In this document: one piece after another, positions 21,943-22,636 of the stretch
Numbering within the stretch: the stretch's first letter is position 1
Layout: each line of letters starts with the position of its first letter
NCBI GenBank assembly: GCA_937902305.1
Contig: CALDHV010000083.1
Coordinates: 1 to 22,636, forward strand
Direction: 5' to 3'
Length of the DNA stretch: 22,636 bases
Source of the DNA: an uncultured Clostridia bacterium
GTDB taxonomy: Bacteria > Bacillota > Clostridia > Oscillospirales > Acutalibacteraceae
Notes under the pieces: model-generated
Database searches by the model: none
The model's input: only the letters and a program-made list of their open reading frames with translations
Told to the model about the DNA's origin: nothing
Position numbers and translations under genes: made by a program

Positions 21943-22636
21943 ATGAAAAAGCGGTTATTGTTGATTATGAATCCGTATTCCGGGCTGAAGATCGGCAAGC
22001 GATATTTGGCGGATATTCTGGAGCGTTTCTGCAAGGCAGATTATCAGCCGACGGTGTTTTTGACCACCGGCCCGGGCAACGGACGGGAGCTGGCGCAGAC
22101 CTATGCCGCCGACCACGATCTGATCGTCTGTCTCGGCGGGGACGGCACCTTCAATGAGGTGGTGTCGGGACTGCTGTTGTCCGGTGCGGAGATCCCGATC
22201 GGCTATATTCCCTGCGGCAGTACCAACGATTTCGCCAACAGCATTAAGCTGAATAAAAACCTTGTCCGCGCCGCCGAGGATATTCTGGGCGGCACCCCGC
22301 AGACCTTTGATATTGGTCTGTTCGGAGAGCGGCATTTTTCCTATGTTGCGTCCTTCGGCGCGTTCACCCGCGCGTCCTACACCGCGCCGCAGAACCTCAA
22401 AAACAGCCTCGGCCACGTCGCGTATATCCTCGAGGGCATCCGCGAGCTGTCGAGCCTCAAGTCCGAGCACGTGCGCATCGTCCTTGACGACGGAAGCGTG
22501 TTCGACGACTACTATATTTTCGGAGGCTTCTGCAACTCCACCTCCATCGGCGGCGTGATAACCCTCGACCCGAAGCTCGTCGACATGAGCGACGGAGTGT
22601 TCGAGATTCTTCTCATCCGCGCGCCTAAAAGCCCCA
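21943..22636 (+). CDS. Diacylglycerol kinase family lipid kinase (partial, 3' end beyond the window)
   Basis: The frame is open from ATG 21943 to the window end, 231 residues, without a stop. GGAGG lies nine bases before the ATG. Motifs of the DAGK catalytic domain are clear: NPYSG at 10-14, GGDGTFNEV at 65-73 (the nucleotide-binding glycine-rich motif) and PCGSTNDFA at 90-98. The family includes diacylglycerol kinases such as DgkB, which recycle diacylglycerol to phosphatidic acid, and other lipid or sphingosine-type kinases. Full-length members have about 290-310 residues, so some 60-80 residues are probably missing. It follows the SNF2 gene by 78 bases in the same direction. Confidence 0.93.
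   Translation, partial: MKKRLLLIMNPYSGLKIGKRYLADILERFCKADYQPTVFLTTGPGNGRELAQTYAADHDLIVCLGGDGTFNEVVSGLLLSGAEIPIGYIPCGSTNDFANSIKLNKNLVRAAEDILGGTPQTFDIGLFGERHFSYVASFGAFTRASYTAPQNLKNSLGHVAYILEGIRELSSLKSEHVRIVLDDGSVFDDYYIFGGFCNSTSIGGVITLDPKLVDMSDGVFEILLIRAPKSP

Noticed and set aside
1..22636. CRISPR arrays, tRNA or rRNA genes, transposases, phage genes
   Set aside because: None was seen: no regularly spaced repeats, no tRNA-like cloverleaf in the gaps, and no integrase or transposase motifs in any supported frame.

Overview
The window looks like chromosomal DNA from a GC-rich, low-motility Firmicute of the class Clostridia, probably near the Oscillospirales. The signs are strong AGGAGG-type ribosome binding sites, sigma-A type TTGACA/TATAAT promoters in short AT-rich gaps, an ECF transporter S component, type III pantothenate kinase, a clostridial-type GlmM and a gut-Clostridia style palindromic repeat. 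The placement rests on gene style only. No phage, IS, CRISPR, tRNA or rRNA was seen.

Layout. (1) 1-3493, plus strand: the 3' end of a leuA-type 2-isopropylmalate synthase, then a TIM-barrel/acyl-CoA synthetase fusion, then an amidohydrolase. The three genes are tightly coupled and end at a strong hairpin terminator. (2) 3545-7035, minus strand: a two-gene amino-sugar operon, glmM then glmS. GlmM carries an N-terminal XRE-type DNA-binding domain, and there is no room for a glmS ribozyme. (3) 7330-9795, minus: glycogen phosphorylase with its own promoter. (4) 10052-12098, minus: a sugar isomerase/epimerase plus a Gfo/Idh/MocA dehydrogenase, an operon behind a promoter with a dyad over its -10 box. 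(5) 12204-12680, minus: a NUDIX hydrolase. (6) 12795-14781, minus: coaX, an ECF S component (probably for pantothenate) and a YfcE-like phosphodiesterase, with a structured gap between the first two. (7) 14866-16550, minus: class II fructose-bisphosphate aldolase and, upstream of it, a histidine phosphatase. (8) 16739-17431, plus: an XRE regulator behind a leader hairpin with a U-run. (9) 17476-17812: no gene; holds a 142-bp nested palindromic element. (10) 17813-18478, minus: a six-helix membrane protein of unknown function, divergent from (11) 18649-21864, plus: a SWIM-SNF2 helicase, followed by a diacylglycerol kinase family gene that runs off the window.

Much of the window is central carbon and envelope precursor metabolism: glycogen breakdown (GlgP), glycolysis (Fba), amino-sugar supply for peptidoglycan (GlmM, GlmS), CoA synthesis (CoaX with a likely vitamin transporter) and lipid metabolism (acyl-CoA ligase, DagK family).

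Two items stand out. The first is the XRE-GlmM fusion driving glmS, which could make the enzyme a sensor of its own pathway. The second is the TIM-barrel/acyl-CoA ligase fusion, whose isomerase half has lost three of the metal-site residues that the intact isomerase elsewhere in this window keeps. No mobile defence system or obviously new multi-gene system was found.
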